From positions 248,001 through 312,000 of the forward strand of contig NZ_KZ319339.1 of assembly GCF_002744735.1 (NCBI RefSeq): a DNA stretch of 64,000 bases. The letters run 5' to 3'. The translations under genes were made by a program, and so were the position numbers. The first letter of the stretch is position 1. Every line of letters starts with the position of its first letter. Below, piece by piece: positions 42,168 to 53,296 of the stretch. The notes below the pieces were generated by a model. That model ran no database searches. It worked only from the letters and a program-made list of their open reading frames with translations, and was not told the DNA's origin. The stretch comes from Marinobacter guineae. GTDB taxonomy: Bacteria; Pseudomonadota; Gammaproteobacteria; Pseudomonadales; Oleiphilaceae.

Positions 42168-43388
42168 TCAGATCTCGATGCCTTCAAGCTTGGCAACTGT
42201 GTTGATGTCCTTGTCGCCGCGACCGGAGACATTGATGACTACGGTCTGGTCTTTGTCCATGGTTGCCGCCAGCTTGATGGCGTAAGCCACCGCGTGGGCG
42301 GTTTCCAGAGCGGGCATGATGCCTTCAACGCGGGTCAGCTTCCGGAACCCTTCCATGGCTTCATCGTCGGTTACCGAAACATAGTGGGCCCGGCCGATAT
42401 CCTTCAGCCAGCTATGCTCTGGCCCAACTCCCGGGTAGTCCAGGCCGGCACTGACGGAATGGGTAGCAGCAATCTGGCCATTTTCGTCTTCCATCAGATA
42501 GGTTCGGTTACCATGCAGCACACCCGGCCGACCGGCACAGAGAGGCGCCGCGTGTTTACCGGTTTCAAGGCCCAGGCCACCGGCTTCAACCCCGTACAAC
42601 TCCACGGATTCATCGCCGAGGAACGGATAGAACATACCTATTGCATTTGAACCACCGCCAACACAGGCAACCAGTGCGTCTGGCAATTTACCGGTTTTCT
42701 CAAGACACTGACGACGGGTTTCACGACCGATTACTGACTGGAAATCCCGTACCAGCATCGGATACGGGTGCGGCCCGGCCACCGTGCCGATGATGTAAAA
42801 GGTGTCATCAACGTGCGCGACCCAGTCCCGCATGGCGTCGTTCATGGCATCCTTCAGTGTTTTGGAGCCACTCTGCACGGAATGGACCTGAGCGCCCAGC
42901 AGCTTCATCCGGAACACGTTCAGAGACTGGCGCTGAACATCCTCGGCACCCATAAACACATGACACTCAAGCCCCAGACGGGCGCAGACCGTTGCAGTTG
43001 CAACGCCGTGCTGGCCGGCACCGGTCTCTGCAATAATCCGTTTTTTGCCCAGGAAACTGGCGAGCAGCGCCTGGCCAATAGTGTTGTTCACCTTGTGGGC
43101 GCCGGTGTGACAAAGATCTTCACGCTTGAGCCAGATCTGCGCACCGCCGGTCTCCCGGGTCAGACGCTCGGCAAAATAAAGAGGCGTGGGCCGGCCCACA
43201 TAATCCGCCAGTTCCTTGTCGAATCGCGCCTGAAATTCCGGGTCTTTTTTGAGGCGGTTATATTCTTTCTCGAGCGTCATCAGGGAATCCATCAGAGTCT
43301 CGGAAACAAACCGCCCACCGAAAGCCCCGAAGTGACCCCGTGCGTCCGGCAGTGCGCTCAGCATTTCTTCAGTCAGTTTTACAGACAC
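42168..43388 (-). CDS. trpB: Tryptophan synthase beta subunit
   Basis: 406 residues from GTG 43388. The PLP lysine is in HTGAHKVNN near residue 95; the phosphate-binding loop is GGGSNAIG. It condenses indole with serine. The GTG is supported by AAGAGG six bases upstream, and it overlaps the trpF end by 20 bases, implying coupled translation. Here trpFBA lie together beside accD, whereas in P. aeruginosa trpBA lie elsewhere. Confidence 0.96.
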   Translation of the reverse strand: MSVKLTEEMLSALPDARGHFGAFGGRFVSETLMDSLMTLEKEYNRLKKDPEFQARFDKELADYVGRPTPLYFAERLTRETGGAQIWLKREDLCHTGAHKVNNTIGQALLASFLGKKRIIAETGAGQHGVATATVCARLGLECHVFMGAEDVQRQSLNVFRMKLLGAQVHSVQSGSKTLKDAMNDAMRDWVAHVDDTFYIIGTVAGPHPYPMLVRDFQSVIGRETRRQCLEKTGKLPDALVACVGGGSNAIGMFYPFLGDESVELYGVEAGGLGLETGKHAAPLCAGRPGVLHGNRTYLMEDENGQIAATHSVSAGLDYPGVGPEHSWLKDIGRAHYVSVTDDEAMEGFRKLTRVEGIMPALETAHAVAYAIKLAATMDKDQTVVINVSGRGDKDINTVAKLEGIEI

Positions 43389-43998
43389 GGTGAACCTCTT
43401 TGATAAAATGAGAAATTTTCTGGAAATCCTTGATGCCTTTGTTCTGTTCGACGCCGCCGCTGACATCCACCGCCCACGGTTTCACCTGGTTTACTGCGGC
43501 AAATACGTTAGCAGATGACAACCCGCCGGCCAATATAAGCGGTAGTGGCCGGTCCTCCGGTATCAGGTCCCAGTTGAAGGCCCTTCCCGTACCGCCGTAT
43601 TTTTCCGGATCCCAGGCATCTACCAGCAAACCGGCAGAGTCCCGAAACTCTTCAAAAGCGCGCTCAATCTGACCGGATTCCCGAACCCGGACAGCCTTGA
43701 TCCAGCGGCGCCCGAATCCTGAGCAATAAGCAGCTGTTTCGTCGCCATGAAACTGCAGAAGATCAAGAGGGACCTTGTCGAGCACAGCCTCGACCTCCTG
43801 CTGAGAGGGATTCACAAACAGGCCGACAACGGATACAAATGCCGGGATTCGGCGGACAAGAGCCGCAGCCTGATCTGCGGTGACCGACCGGGGGCTTGGC
43901 CCATAGAAGACGAACCCCAGAGCATCCGCGCCGCATTCAATCGCCGCATCAACGTCCTCAGGGCGAGTCAGGCCGCAAATCTTTACGCGTGCGCTCAT
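43369..43998 (-). CDS. trpF: Phosphoribosylanthranilate isomerase
   Basis: 209 residues, a TIM barrel with the N-terminal catalytic Cys in [12 protein letters not shown] (residue 8) and the Asp in VDVSGGVE near residue 178. It catalyses the Amadori rearrangement in tryptophan synthesis. Its ATG overlaps the truA stop by four bases (ATGA), and its end overlaps trpB, so truA-trpF-trpB form a tightly coupled chain. Confidence 0.95.
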   Translation of the reverse strand: MSARVKICGLTRPEDVDAAIECGADALGFVFYGPSPRSVTADQAAALVRRIPAFVSVVGLFVNPSQQEVEAVLDKVPLDLLQFHGDETAAYCSGFGRRWIKAVRVRESGQIERAFEEFRDSAGLLVDAWDPEKYGGTGRAFNWDLIPEDRPLPLILAGGLSSANVFAAVNQVKPWAVDVSGGVEQNKGIKDFQKISHFIKEVHRVCKTD

Positions 43999-44903
43999 TG
44001 GCTCGGAACCCGTTGCTTGGGATGGATATGCGTGGGCTCAAGGGGGCGGTTTTCGGCCCGACTGAACCACGGCCTCAAAAAACCCGGACCACACTCGGCA
44101 GCAGGCAAACCGAACTCTTCGGGATAACCTACATCAACCAGATACAGACCATGAGGAGGCGCGGTAACACCGGCGACGGTCCGGTCCCTGGCAGCCAGTA
44201 TCTCATGAATCCACTCTACTGAATGCTTCCCTGAACCCACCGCCATCAACGCCCCTGCAATATTCCGCACCATATGATGCAAAAATGCGTTGGCCTGCAC
44301 ATCTATTACGACAAAATTGCGTTTCCGGGTTACCGAGATCCTCTCCAGAAAACGGATCGGTGTCCGGGACTGGCAGCCGGCTGCACGGAAAGACGAAAAA
44401 TCGTGCTCACCTGCCAGCGCCTGTGCCGCCTCATGCATTCGCTCGGCATCGAGAGGGCGGAACGTCCAGCTCACCTGTCCCCGTTGAATACCGGGGCGAA
44501 CCGGGTGGTTGTAGATGATGTAACGATAGCGGCGGTATGTGGCGGAAAAACGGGCGTGGAAATCGCCATCACCATTCCCGGCCCAGTGCACGGCAATATC
44601 ATCAGGCAACGCAGTATTGATCCCCATTACCCAGGACCGGAGGTTCCGAACGGAAGGCGTATCGAAATGGACAATCTGGTAACTGGCGTGGACACCGGCG
44701 TCTGTGCGCCCGGCACAAACCAGATCCACGGGGTGGTCGGCGACCTTTGCGACCGCCTTGGTCAATTCAGCTTCGACCGACCGGACGCCGGATTTCTGGA
44801 GCTGCCAGCCGTGGAAACTTCGACCATCGTATTCAAACGCAAGCGCGACGCGCCCCGCACCGATGGCGTTATCCGTGGTGAGTTGCTGGGTTTCAAGAAA
44901 CAA
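43995..44903 (-). CDS. truA: tRNA pseudouridine(38-40) synthase
   Basis: About 302 residues. The catalytic Asp is in [11 protein letters not shown] near residue 66, and [12 protein letters not shown] marks the N-terminal domain. It converts U38-U40 in the anticodon arm of many tRNAs. The only in-frame start before the conserved region is TTG 44903, with no clear ribosome site, so the N-terminus is uncertain. It follows fimV after a strong hairpin, so full expression may depend on read-through or a local promoter. Confidence 0.92.
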   Translation of the reverse strand: MFLETQQLTTDNAIGAGRVALAFEYDGRSFHGWQLQKSGVRSVEAELTKAVAKVADHPVDLVCAGRTDAGVHASYQIVHFDTPSVRNLRSWVMGINTALPDDIAVHWAGNGDGDFHARFSATYRRYRYIIYNHPVRPGIQRGQVSWTFRPLDAERMHEAAQALAGEHDFSSFRAAGCQSRTPIRFLERISVTRKRNFVVIDVQANAFLHHMVRNIAGALMAVGSGKHSVEWIHEILAARDRTVAGVTAPPHGLYLVDVGYPEEFGLPAAECGPGFLRPWFSRAENRPLEPTHIHPKQRVPSQ

Positions 44904-44930
44904 GGGCGAATCCGGGAAGTATGTTTCTGT

Positions 44931-44982
44931 AAAAACAAAGCGCCGGCTTGATGCCGGGAATCAACCCGGCGGCCGGCGCTTG
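44931..44982 (-). terminator. Large hairpin terminator after fimV
   Basis: On the minus strand AAGCGCCGGC and GCCGGCGCTT pair around an inner GCCGGG/CCCGGC-like stem, followed by TGTTTTTAC. It lies between fimV and truA and would limit read-through. Confidence 0.7.
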
Positions 44983-45009
44983 CTGCCTGTCAGACCCGAT
45001 TATAACGGA

Positions 45010-48000
45010 TCAGGACAGATTTTTAAGGAGATCTTGTGCCTCCACTTTCTGATCTTCGTCACCTTCCAGGGCAACCTCTTCGAGGATGTCCCTGGCGCCA
45101 TCAGCGTCACCCATCTCGATGTAGGCCCGCGCAAGGTCGAGTTTGGTGGCAGCCTCATCGGTGCCGGCAAGGAAATCAAAGTCGTCGTCATCCCCAAGAT
45201 CGTCCTCGTCAATATCTGCAACGGACGAACGGGAAGACTCCTCGGCGACCTCATCGGATGCCATCGGCAAGTCCAGATCTTCATCTGATGTCTTATCAAC
45301 ATCAGTCGAAAGGTCCTGGCCTTCAAGGTCATCTGCTACGCCCTGCTGCTCAAGCTCCTCGACGCTCTCAACTGTCTCTTCAGGACCAGCTTCTTCGGTA
45401 TCGCCCAGAACGTCACCTTCCGCGAGGGTGTCCTCAAGGCCCAGCTCCTCATCCAGGGAAGCGACCTCTTCCTCATCGTGATTCGCCGAATCCGCGGAAT
45501 CGGAGAACTCTTCCATCAGCGCCAGGTCTTCATCTGACACATCCAGCTCAAGGTCATCCAGCGAAGATTCTTCCATCTCGCTGCCGCCCAGCTCGTCCTC
45601 TTCACCGGCCACCTTATCGAGCTCGGCATCAAGCTCATCAAGGAAGGACTCATCCAGAGAATCGATATCTGCTTCGGCGTCTTCTTCAGACAGTCTGACG
45701 TCATCGGCGGCTTCGCCTGACGCACTCGCTGGCGCCTCTTCTTCCAGATCACCCTCATCAAGCTCCAGACTCAGGTCTTCTTCAATTTCATCAGACTTGA
45801 TTTCAGTGTCAGAGGATTCATCAAGATCCATCTCGAACTCTGAGGACATATCCCATTCACCGGATTCTTCAGACTCAGGCGTTTCTTCCGTAGCAGTCTT
45901 TTCTTCTCCGGATTCCAGTTCGAGGCCTGACAGGTCGTATTCAATCAGGTCGTCCTTGCTCTCTTCTTTCTGATCTGCAGATTCTTCAGGTTCAGACACT
46001 TGCGGTTCTTCAAACTCATTGAGGTCAAAGTCTGAAAGATCAGAATCGAAGTCACCGAATTCGTTCTCGGCCGGCTCTTCCTGCTCCGAATCGAACTGAT
46101 CCGCCAAGAGTTCCTCTGATGCAGGTTTATCTTCATCATGCCCCGAGTCGCCACCCATCTCTTTTCCGGACTCGTAAGAGGTGGCGAAGGAGTCTGAGCG
46201 AAGCTGTGATTCAAGGTCATCGATGCTGGGCATGGACTCCGCTTCTTCCAGTCTCGCCCGCAACTCGTTCGCTGTCGTCAGGGCTTCTTCCTCATCCAGT
46301 GCCTTAATCTCACCAAACTGCTTTTCAAAGGACTCACGATCCTTTGTATCGGCATATACACCCAACAACTTCAGACGCAGATCAGTGCGGCTCGGCTCAC
46401 GGGAGATTGCCGTTTCCAGCGTCTGTGCTGCCTGATCGTGGCGGCCATACGCAATATAGGTGTCTGCTTCTTCGAGGGCGTCACTGGCGGCTGACTCCTG
46501 ATCGTCCTCTTCCAGGTTCAGATCAAAGGAATCTGAACCTTCCTCCGGTTCACTGTTCAACTGTTCATAAAACGCCTTTTCCCGGTTCGCATTGCGACGG
46601 GCAAGGAGCAGCAGCAACAACAGAAGAATGATCAGGCCACCCCCGAGGGCAATCTGGTACATCGGGTTGTTGGTGATCGCATCAATAACATTACCCGGGA
46701 AACCCTTGTCCGCAGCAGGAGCCTGAGGCGCCGGCTTTGGTGCCGGCTCTGCAGCCTGCGAGGGCTGAGAGACTGCCGGAGCTGGCTCCGGCTCGGTAAC
46801 GTCGCCACTGGGTTCTCCAGAGGTGTCGTCGGCACCGGCCGTCCCGGATTCGTCCGTGGCCGTGGCCATGGCTTCCCCGGTATCGTCACCGGCCTCCGCC
46901 ATGACCAGCTCATCGGATGGCGAGGCAGCATCGGCAGCCGCGTCTTCCGGTGCATCTTCAGTTCCCGCCATTTCAGCGGTTTCCGATCGAGGTTCGGCCT
47001 GATCACCGGACAGGGTGGGCTCACCCTCTCCAATGGCATTTTCATCCGCAGCGGCAGTTTCTTCCTGGGGTGTTGCGCCCTCAGTAGGCGCAGCGCCGGC
47101 ATCCGCGGTTTCACCGGAGGCAGTCTGCTCCGATGCGTCAGCCCCGGCTACCTGTTGCATCTCAGCAAGCTGGGTATTTTTCAGTTCAAGCAGACGCTGG
47201 AGTGTCTGCACCTGATCCTGAAGATCTTCGACCCGGCTGTTCAGCTCTGTATTTTCACGCCGTGCGCTTTCCAGTTCTTCCATAGCAACGGCGGTGCCGG
47301 CATCAGCGCCACCGGGCAGCTGCCCATCCCCGCCGGCCGAGCCGCCTTCGGAAGTGTCGCGACCGGATTCCTCAGAGACAACCAACTTCAGCTCATCACC
47401 CCCTGCAGCCGATTCCTGGGCCACAGGTTGCTGTTGCTGGCTTGCAGTGGCGTCAACGGTACGCTGGGGAGACTGAAATTCCTGATTCTGCTGGCTGACG
47501 ATCCGCGTTGCCTGAGCGCGCGTCCGGCTCTGAATCTGGTCGATGGAGGGTATACGGAGCACTTCGCCGCGCTTCAGGCGGTTGATGTTGTTGCTGATGA
47601 AGGCATCCGGATTCAGGTCCTGTATTGCAAGCATGACCTGCTGAGTGGAAACGCTGTCATCGGGGCGGACACTGGAAGCAATCGTCCACAGGGTATCGGA
47701 TGGCCCGGTTGGCCCAAAGGTATCTGCCTGATATCCCGTGCCCAATGACCGCTCTGCCTGCGACTGGCGGCGCACGGACTCCTGGCTACGGGTTACTGCT
47801 GGCTGCCGGGCTGTTTCGGTGGAAGCCGCCGCGGGTACGTTAAGCTGCTCCTGAACCCCCGACTCTTCCGCATACACAGGCGGATCAACGAGGACTGCGT
47901 ATTCACGCATCAACCGACCGCTCGGCCAGGTCATTTCCAACAGAAAATTGAGGTACGGCTCTCTCAGGGGCTCACGCGAGGAAACGTTGACAGCGAGACT

Positions 48001-48270
48001 GCCATCGTTACGGGTTACCACCTGGAACCTGAGCTTGCTTAGAAACTGGTTGCGATCCAGCCCCACCCGCTCGTACGCCTGTTCTGAAGCAATGTTGACG
48101 AATACGTCCACTGGATTAATGCCACGGCTCTGGGGCAGAACGATCTCTGCATCCAGTGGCTCATTCAGATAGGACTGAAGTTCAATTTCACCCAGCCCAA
48201 GGGCCTGTGCGACGCCGGATCCAAGCCCTCCCGCCAGAGCCAGGGCAACCGCAAGCTTGCGTACCTTCAT
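45010..48270 (-). CDS. fimV: FimV-like polar hub protein
   Basis: 1086 residues. A signal peptide (about 1-23) precedes a conserved periplasmic start (LGLGEIELQSYLNEPLDAEI), a LysM-like domain (about 185-250, LWTIASSV), a coiled coil (about 333-378) and an Ala/Glu-rich spacer. One membrane helix (about 539-558) leads to a very acidic cytoplasmic half with a TPR-like segment near 590-670 and the FimV C-terminal domain (about 1045-1085, ARAYIEMGDADGARDILEEV). In Pseudomonas FimV binds peptidoglycan, localises type IV pilus and chemosensory components to the pole, and works with FimL and PilG. The acidic stretch is repetitive and may vary in length between strains. Confidence 0.92.
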   Translation of the reverse strand: MKVRKLAVALALAGGLGSGVAQALGLGEIELQSYLNEPLDAEIVLPQSRGINPVDVFVNIASEQAYERVGLDRNQFLSKLRFQVVTRNDGSLAVNVSSREPLREPYLNFLLEMTWPSGRLMREYAVLVDPPVYAEESGVQEQLNVPAAASTETARQPAVTRSQESVRRQSQAERSLGTGYQADTFGPTGPSDTLWTIASSVRPDDSVSTQQVMLAIQDLNPDAFISNNINRLKRGEVLRIPSIDQIQSRTRAQATRIVSQQNQEFQSPQRTVDATASQQQQPVAQESAAGGDELKLVVSEESGRDTSEGGSAGGDGQLPGGADAGTAVAMEELESARRENTELNSRVEDLQDQVQTLQRLLELKNTQLAEMQQVAGADASEQTASGETADAGAAPTEGATPQEETAAADENAIGEGEPTLSGDQAEPRSETAEMAGTEDAPEDAAADAASPSDELVMAEAGDDTGEAMATATDESGTAGADDTSGEPSGDVTEPEPAPAVSQPSQAAEPAPKPAPQAPAADKGFPGNVIDAITNNPMYQIALGGGLIILLLLLLLLARRNANREKAFYEQLNSEPEEGSDSFDLNLEEDDQESAASDALEEADTYIAYGRHDQAAQTLETAISREPSRTDLRLKLLGVYADTKDRESFEKQFGEIKALDEEEALTTANELRARLEEAESMPSIDDLESQLRSDSFATSYESGKEMGGDSGHDEDKPASEELLADQFDSEQEEPAENEFGDFDSDLSDFDLNEFEEPQVSEPEESADQKEESKDDLIEYDLSGLELESGEEKTATEETPESEESGEWDMSSEFEMDLDESSDTEIKSDEIEEDLSLELDEGDLEEEAPASASGEAADDVRLSEEDAEADIDSLDESFLDELDAELDKVAGEEDELGGSEMEESSLDDLELDVSDEDLALMEEFSDSADSANHDEEEVASLDEELGLEDTLAEGDVLGDTEEAGPEETVESVEELEQQGVADDLEGQDLSTDVDKTSDEDLDLPMASDEVAEESSRSSVADIDEDDLGDDDDFDFLAGTDEAATKLDLARAYIEMGDADGARDILEEVALEGDEDQKVEAQDLLKNLS

Positions 48271-48402
48271 GCTTTTTCCTTTCCAGTCTCCGTTATTCGT
48301 TACTGCTCTTTTTCAAACAGAATCGGACGAGGTTGGATGACTTCCGTCTGGATAGTTCTAGTTATTATGTGTTCTTTTTAATATTCAGCCCGGCAAGTAT
48401 TG

Positions 48403-48464
48403 TTGATAAAACCTCTTTTATCAATCGATCAGCCGCAATCCTTGCACCATTTTTTTATCAATCG
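48403..48464. promoter_or_regulatory. Palindrome and direct repeat upstream of fimV
   Basis: TTGATAAAA (48403-48411) and TTTTATCAA (48416-48424) form a perfect 9-base inverted repeat with a four-base centre. The half-site wording TTTTATCAATCG recurs at 48453-48464. Repeated half-sites in the 314-base fimV-asd gap look like binding sites for a regulator, though the regulator is unknown. Apart from this and the asd terminator I see nothing else in the gap. Confidence 0.4.
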
Positions 48465-48486
48465 CGTGGAACTGCCTAGCGCTCTT

Positions 48487-48526
48487 GAAAATAACAGGGG
48501 CGGAGGCTGAAATCAGCCTCCGCCCC
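48487..48526 (-). terminator. Strong hairpin terminator after asd
   Basis: GGGGCGGAGGCTGA pairs with TCAGCCTCCGCCCC, a perfect 14-base stem, followed on the minus strand by TGTTATTTTC. The T-tract is interrupted but the stem is very stable. Confidence 0.7.
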
Positions 48527-48584
48527 CTTACCGGATTACTGAAACCGGACACAGTTGGCATTTATTGCCTCTGTGTAACAAATC

Positions 48585-49700
48585 TTAACGCTCCTGAAGG
48601 ATTCGGAGCATACGGCGCAGCGGTTCGGCAGCACCCCAAAGCAGCTGATCACCCACTGTGAACGCGGAGATATACTCCGGCCCCATTGCCAGCTTGCGGA
48701 TGCGACCGATGGGCACACTCAGGGTGCCGGTAACCTTGGCCGGGGTCAGTTCCTCAATAGTCGCATCGCGATCATTAGGAATAACCTTCACCCAGTCATT
48801 GGCTTTCGCCAATATCGACTCGATTTCCGAAACCGGCAGGTCCTTCTTCAGCTTGATGGTCAGTGCCTGACTGTGGGAGCGCATGGCGCCAATCCGCACG
48901 CAGATACCATCAATAGGAATCGGGTTGTCCGAACGACCAAGAATCTTGTTGGTCTCCACACCGGCCTTCCACTCTTCCTTGCTCATGCCGTTATCGAGTT
49001 GCTTGTCGATAAACGGAATCAGACTACCGGCCAGCGGTACCTGGAAGTGTTCGGTCGGAAAACCCTCAGAGCGCATGGTTTCGGTCACCTTCCTGTCAAT
49101 CTCGAGGATTGCGGAAGACGGATCGTCCAGCTCGGATTTCACGCTGTTGTTGAGCTGACCCATCTGGTTCAGCAATTCACGCATGTTCTGCGCGCCTGAA
49201 CCGGAAGCCGCCTGATAGGTCATGGGGGATACCCATTCGATCAGGTCCTGCTCCAGCAGGCCGCCGAGAGCCAGCATCATCAGGCTTACGGTGCAGTTAC
49301 CACCAATGAAGTCCTTTACGCCCTTATCCAGCGCCGCATCAATGACATTGCGATTGACCGGATCAAGAACAATCACCGAATGGTCTACCATCCGGAGTGT
49401 GGACGCTGCATCAATCCAGTAACCTTCCCAGCCTGCGTCGCGTAGCTTCTGATAAACCGGACCAGTGTAATCACCGCCCTGGCAGGTCACGATTACGTCC
49501 ATGGTTTTCAGAATCTCGACATCAAACGCGTCCTGAAGAGGGGGCACGTCCTCCTTGCCTACATCCGGTGCCGGCTTGCCGGCCTGGGATGTGGTGAAAA
49601 AGACCGGTTCGATATCGGCGAAATCGTTTTCTTCACGCATGCGCTGCATGAGGACCGAGCCCACCATGCCACGCCAACCTACAAGTCCAACTCGCTTCAT
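48585..49700 (-). CDS. asd: Aspartate-semialdehyde dehydrogenase
   Basis: 371 residues, the length of gammaproteobacterial Asd. The NADPH motif is [11 protein letters not shown] (residues 8-18) and the catalytic Cys is in GGNCTVSLM near residue 135. It makes aspartate semialdehyde for lysine/diaminopimelate, threonine and methionine. It lies 131 bases after leuB on the same strand, and a strong terminator ends it, so leuCDB-asd may be one transcript. Confidence 0.97.
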   Translation of the reverse strand: MKRVGLVGWRGMVGSVLMQRMREENDFADIEPVFFTTSQAGKPAPDVGKEDVPPLQDAFDVEILKTMDVIVTCQGGDYTGPVYQKLRDAGWEGYWIDAASTLRMVDHSVIVLDPVNRNVIDAALDKGVKDFIGGNCTVSLMMLALGGLLEQDLIEWVSPMTYQAASGSGAQNMRELLNQMGQLNNSVKSELDDPSSAILEIDRKVTETMRSEGFPTEHFQVPLAGSLIPFIDKQLDNGMSKEEWKAGVETNKILGRSDNPIPIDGICVRIGAMRSHSQALTIKLKKDLPVSEIESILAKANDWVKVIPNDRDATIEELTPAKVTGTLSVPIGRIRKLAMGPEYISAFTVGDQLLWGAAEPLRRMLRILQER

Positions 49701-49831
49701 GTGCGATCTTTAGACCTCGTTTTATGCCTGCCCGCAGCCTTTATCGCCGGCAGGGACAGGATGGATGATCCCGCGGAAACTGCATCCCGTTGCCGTCGGG
49801 TCTCGAATACACTGTTTTTCAGAAGCGCTGA

Positions 49832-50905
49832 TTATAACGCAGCAAGTACTGCCTCGCCCATCTCCCGGGTTGAGACCTTCTTCGCACCTTCAGACATGAT
49901 GTCTGCCGTACGTAGTCCCTGATCCAGCACCTTGCTGACAGCGGCTTCAATCGCCTCAGCTGCGGCTTCCTCGTTAAGACTGTACCGCAACATCATTGCA
50001 GCACTGAGGATAGTAGCCAGCGGATTGGCAATACCCTGGCCGGCAATATCCGGCGCCGAACCATGACAGGGCTCGTACATACCCTGCTTTTCGGAGTTCA
50101 GCGACGCCGATGGCAACATGCCAATGGAGCCGGTGAGCATAGCCGCTTCGTCCGAAAGAATATCACCAAACATGTTGCCAGTCACAATCACATCGAACTG
50201 CTTGGGTGCACGAACCAGCTGCATGGCGGCATTATCTACGTACATGTGGGACAGCTCCACATCAGGATATTCCCGGCGCAGATCGTTCATGATTTCCCGC
50301 CACAGAACAGTCACTTCCAGCACATTGGCCTTGTCGACTGAGCACAACTTTTTACCCCGCTGTTGCGCTGCCTCAAAAGCAACACGGCCTATACGACGAA
50401 TTTCCGATTCTGTATAGGCGTAGGTGTTGTAGCCCTGACGCTCGCCACTTTCCAGTTCGCGAACGCCGCGCGGCTGACCAAAATAGATGCCGCCGGTCAG
50501 TTCCCGGACAATCATGATATCCAGGCCGGATACCACTTCCGGCTTCAGAGACGACGCGGAGGCCAGCTGCGGATAAAGGATGGCCGGGCGCAGATTGGCA
50601 AACAGCTCCAGGTTGGAACGCAATCCGAGCAGGCCTTTTTCCGGACGCTGGGCCATCGGCAGACTGTCCCACTGAGGGCCACCAACGGCGCCCAGCAGAA
50701 TGGCATCCGCCTTCCTGGCCTTTTCCAGGGTCTCCTCCGGTAACGGGCTGTCGGTTGCATCAATCGCAGCCCCACCCACCAGGCCGGATTCGAAGCCCAG
50801 GCCCAGGTTGAACTGATCGTTGATCTTGTGAAGTACCTTTTCTGCTTCCGCCACGATTTCCGGGCCAATACCGTCACCGGGGAGCATTAATACTGTTCTG
50901 GACAT
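49832..50905 (-). CDS. leuB: 3-isopropylmalate dehydrogenase
   Basis: 357 residues. Substrate and metal residues show in [19 protein letters not shown] and GDILSDEA, and NAD-binding in [15 protein letters not shown]. It oxidises 3-isopropylmalate in leucine synthesis. ATG 50905 ([12 protein letters not shown]) has AAGGA seven bases upstream; a start five codons earlier is in frame but has no ribosome site. It is 33 bases after leuD. Confidence 0.96.
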   Translation of the reverse strand: MSRTVLMLPGDGIGPEIVAEAEKVLHKINDQFNLGLGFESGLVGGAAIDATDSPLPEETLEKARKADAILLGAVGGPQWDSLPMAQRPEKGLLGLRSNLELFANLRPAILYPQLASASSLKPEVVSGLDIMIVRELTGGIYFGQPRGVRELESGERQGYNTYAYTESEIRRIGRVAFEAAQQRGKKLCSVDKANVLEVTVLWREIMNDLRREYPDVELSHMYVDNAAMQLVRAPKQFDVIVTGNMFGDILSDEAAMLTGSIGMLPSASLNSEKQGMYEPCHGSAPDIAGQGIANPLATILSAAMMLRYSLNEEAAAEAIEAAVSKVLDQGLRTADIMSEGAKKVSTREMGEAVLAAL

Positions 50906-50938
50906 AGCGTTTCCTTGCAAGACTCTTTTTCTTCGGAT

Positions 50939-51586
50939 TTAGCTGCTGGCGCCAAACAACCAGGGCGCGGTTTTACGACGGCTGTCTTCATAGGTTTTGA
51001 TTGCATCCGCATCTTCCAGCGTAACTCCGATATCGTCCAGGCCGTTAAGCAGACAATGCCGGCGGAAGTCATCGACCTCAAAACTGAACGTCTCACCGGA
51101 CGGTGTGGTCACCGTCCTGGCTTCAAGATCCACAGACAGCTGATAACCTTCATTCTGCTCCACTTCCCCAAACAGCTGATTAACAATTTCTTCTGGCAGA
51201 ACAATAGGTAACAAACCATTCTTGAAGCAGTTATTATAAAAGATATCGGCAAAACTCGGGGCAATAATCACCCGGAAACCAAAATCCTCCAGCGCCCAGG
51301 GCGCGTGCTCGCGGCTGGACCCACAACCAAAATTGCGACGAGCCAAAAGTACGCTGGCATTCTTGTATCTGTCCTGATTCAGAACAAAATCCGGATTGAT
51401 GGGACGCTCGGAGCAATCCTGATCCGGCCTGCCCTCGTCCAGGTACCGCAATTCATCAAACAGGTTCGGGCCGAAGCCGGTGCGCTTGATGGATTTCAGA
51501 AACTGCTTGGGAATAATCATGTCCGTATCCACATTGGAACGGTCCATGGGGGCTACAACGCCCTGATGTTGCGAAAATGCGCGCAT
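50939..51586 (-). CDS. leuD: 3-isopropylmalate dehydratase small subunit
   Basis: 215 residues with the swivelling-domain motifs [13 protein letters not shown] (near residue 18) and [15 protein letters not shown] (near 80). It pairs with LeuC to isomerise isopropylmalate. It lies 16 bases after leuC with GGAGAG before the ATG. Confidence 0.96.
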   Translation of the reverse strand: MRAFSQHQGVVAPMDRSNVDTDMIIPKQFLKSIKRTGFGPNLFDELRYLDEGRPDQDCSERPINPDFVLNQDRYKNASVLLARRNFGCGSSREHAPWALEDFGFRVIIAPSFADIFYNNCFKNGLLPIVLPEEIVNQLFGEVEQNEGYQLSVDLEARTVTTPSGETFSFEVDDFRRHCLLNGLDDIGVTLEDADAIKTYEDSRRKTAPWLFGASS

Positions 51587-51602
51587 GGTTCTCTCCTGTG
51601 GA

Positions 51603-53021
51603 TCAGTTCATCAACTCACGAACATCAACGAAATGGCCAGTCACCGCAGCGGCGGCCGCCATAGCCGGGCTCACCAGGTGGGTGCGCCCACCAAAACCCT
51701 GACGACCCTCGAAGTTCCGGTTTGAAGTGGAGGCACAATGCTCGCCCTGGCCTAACTTGTCCGCATTCATGGCCAGACACATGGAGCAACCCGGGTCACG
51801 CCATTCCAACCCGGCTTCGAGAAAGATCTTGTCCAGACCTTCCTGCTCTGCCTGTGCTTTCACCAACCCGGAACCCGGAACCACCATAGCCTGCTTCAGG
51901 GTCGGAGAAACCTTCCGGCCTTTCACCACCGCTGCCGCTTCACGCAGATCCTCGATACGGCTGTTGGTACAGGAGCCAATAAATACCCGGTCCAGCTTAA
52001 TTTCAGTGATCGGCATATTCGGCTCCAAACCCATGTATTTCAGCGCCCGTACGATACCTTCACGCTTGATCGGATCCGCCTCCTTCTCAGGATCCGGCAC
52101 ATGGCCTTCGACCCCGACAACCATTTCCGGTGAGGTGCCCCAGCTGACCTGCGGCTGGATTTCCGAGCCTTCCAGCTCAACAACCTTGTCAAATACCGCA
52201 TCGTCGTCGCTGCGCAGGCTACGCCAGTACTCAACCGCCGCGTCCCATTGCTCGGCTTTCGGCGCAAACGGGCGTCCGCGCACGTAATCAATGGTGGTGT
52301 CGTCCACAGCAACCATGCCAACACGGGCACCCGCCTCGATGGACATGTTGCAGATGGTCATACGGCCTTCCATGCTCAAACCACGGATGGCCTCGCCGCC
52401 AAACTCAATGGCATGACCGGTGCCACCGGCCGTTCCGATCTTGCTGATAATGGCCAGAACAACATCCTTGCCGGTCACTCCCGGTCCAAGCTTGCCGTTC
52501 ACCCTCACCAGCATGTTCTTCATCTTCTGCTGAACCAGGCACTGGGTCGCCAGCACATGCTCAACTTCACTGGTACCGATACCATGAGCCAGACACCCAA
52601 AGGCGCCGTGGGTAGAGGTGTGGGAGTCACCACAGACAATGCTCATACCCGGTAAAGTGGCGCCCTGCTCTGGCCCGATCACGTGGACGATGCCCTGGCG
52701 CTGATCCTTGATTTTGAACTCAAGAATGCCGAACTCATCGCAGTTCTTGTCGAGGGTTTCCACCTGAATCCGGGATACCGGGTCGACGATGCCTTCCACG
52801 CCCCGTTCACGGTCGGTGGTCGGTACGTTGTGATCCGGGGTGGCAATGTTGGCATCAATCCGCCACGGCTTCCGCCCGGCCAGCCGCAGGCCTTCAAATG
52901 CCTGAGGCGAGGTAACTTCGTGCAGTAACTGGCGATCAATGTAAATCAGCGCGGAGCCGTCGTCCCGCTGTTTGACGAGGTGATCGTCCCACAATTTGTC
53001 GTATAAGGTCTTGCCCGCCAT
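51603..53021 (-). CDS. leuC: 3-isopropylmalate dehydratase large subunit
   Basis: 472 residues, an aconitase-type enzyme. The [4Fe-4S] ligands are the Cys in GSCTNSR near residue 347 and the two in CSMCLAMN near 407-410. It opens the leuCDB cluster. GAGAGAG precedes the ATG. A LysR gene is divergent, as in Pseudomonas, but two long palindromes now separate them. Confidence 0.96.
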   Translation of the reverse strand: MAGKTLYDKLWDDHLVKQRDDGSALIYIDRQLLHEVTSPQAFEGLRLAGRKPWRIDANIATPDHNVPTTDRERGVEGIVDPVSRIQVETLDKNCDEFGILEFKIKDQRQGIVHVIGPEQGATLPGMSIVCGDSHTSTHGAFGCLAHGIGTSEVEHVLATQCLVQQKMKNMLVRVNGKLGPGVTGKDVVLAIISKIGTAGGTGHAIEFGGEAIRGLSMEGRMTICNMSIEAGARVGMVAVDDTTIDYVRGRPFAPKAEQWDAAVEYWRSLRSDDDAVFDKVVELEGSEIQPQVSWGTSPEMVVGVEGHVPDPEKEADPIKREGIVRALKYMGLEPNMPITEIKLDRVFIGSCTNSRIEDLREAAAVVKGRKVSPTLKQAMVVPGSGLVKAQAEQEGLDKIFLEAGLEWRDPGCSMCLAMNADKLGQGEHCASTSNRNFEGRQGFGGRTHLVSPAMAAAAAVTGHFVDVRELMN

Positions 53022-53154
53022 GGTTCTCTCTCACTCTCTGGGGGTTTCTGGTTATCAGATTCGATGTCCCCATCTTACCGCCTGGGCATGGATAACCTCA
53101 ATTCATGTTTTTTATCTTTGGCATCCTTTTTGGTTATACTTTGGTGAAGGTCGC

Positions 53155-53257
53155 GGATGGGTATAACGGTTTCAAAACACGCCAACAAGCACGTCCATGT
53201 GGGCTCGTTTCGGGCCGTCCATGGCCCTCAACGGTTTTGAAACCGTTATACCCATCC
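53155..53257. repeat. Palindrome-bounded element E2
   Basis: Perfect 24-base inverted arms at 53155-53178 and 53234-53257 enclose 55 bases. The core-proximal arm ends read TTTCAAAAC and GTTTTGAAA. The core has two GTCCATG-type repeats around GGGCTCG...GGGCC. No protein or T-tract is present. It lies in the 420-base divergent gap between leuC and a LysR gene (53022-53441), which otherwise holds only element E3 and AT-rich DNA near 53100-53145 with a TATACT at 53135. Confidence 0.85.
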
Positions 53258-53296
53258 ACTCCCCGAAACTCAGAGGACTCCTCAACTGCTCGGGGC

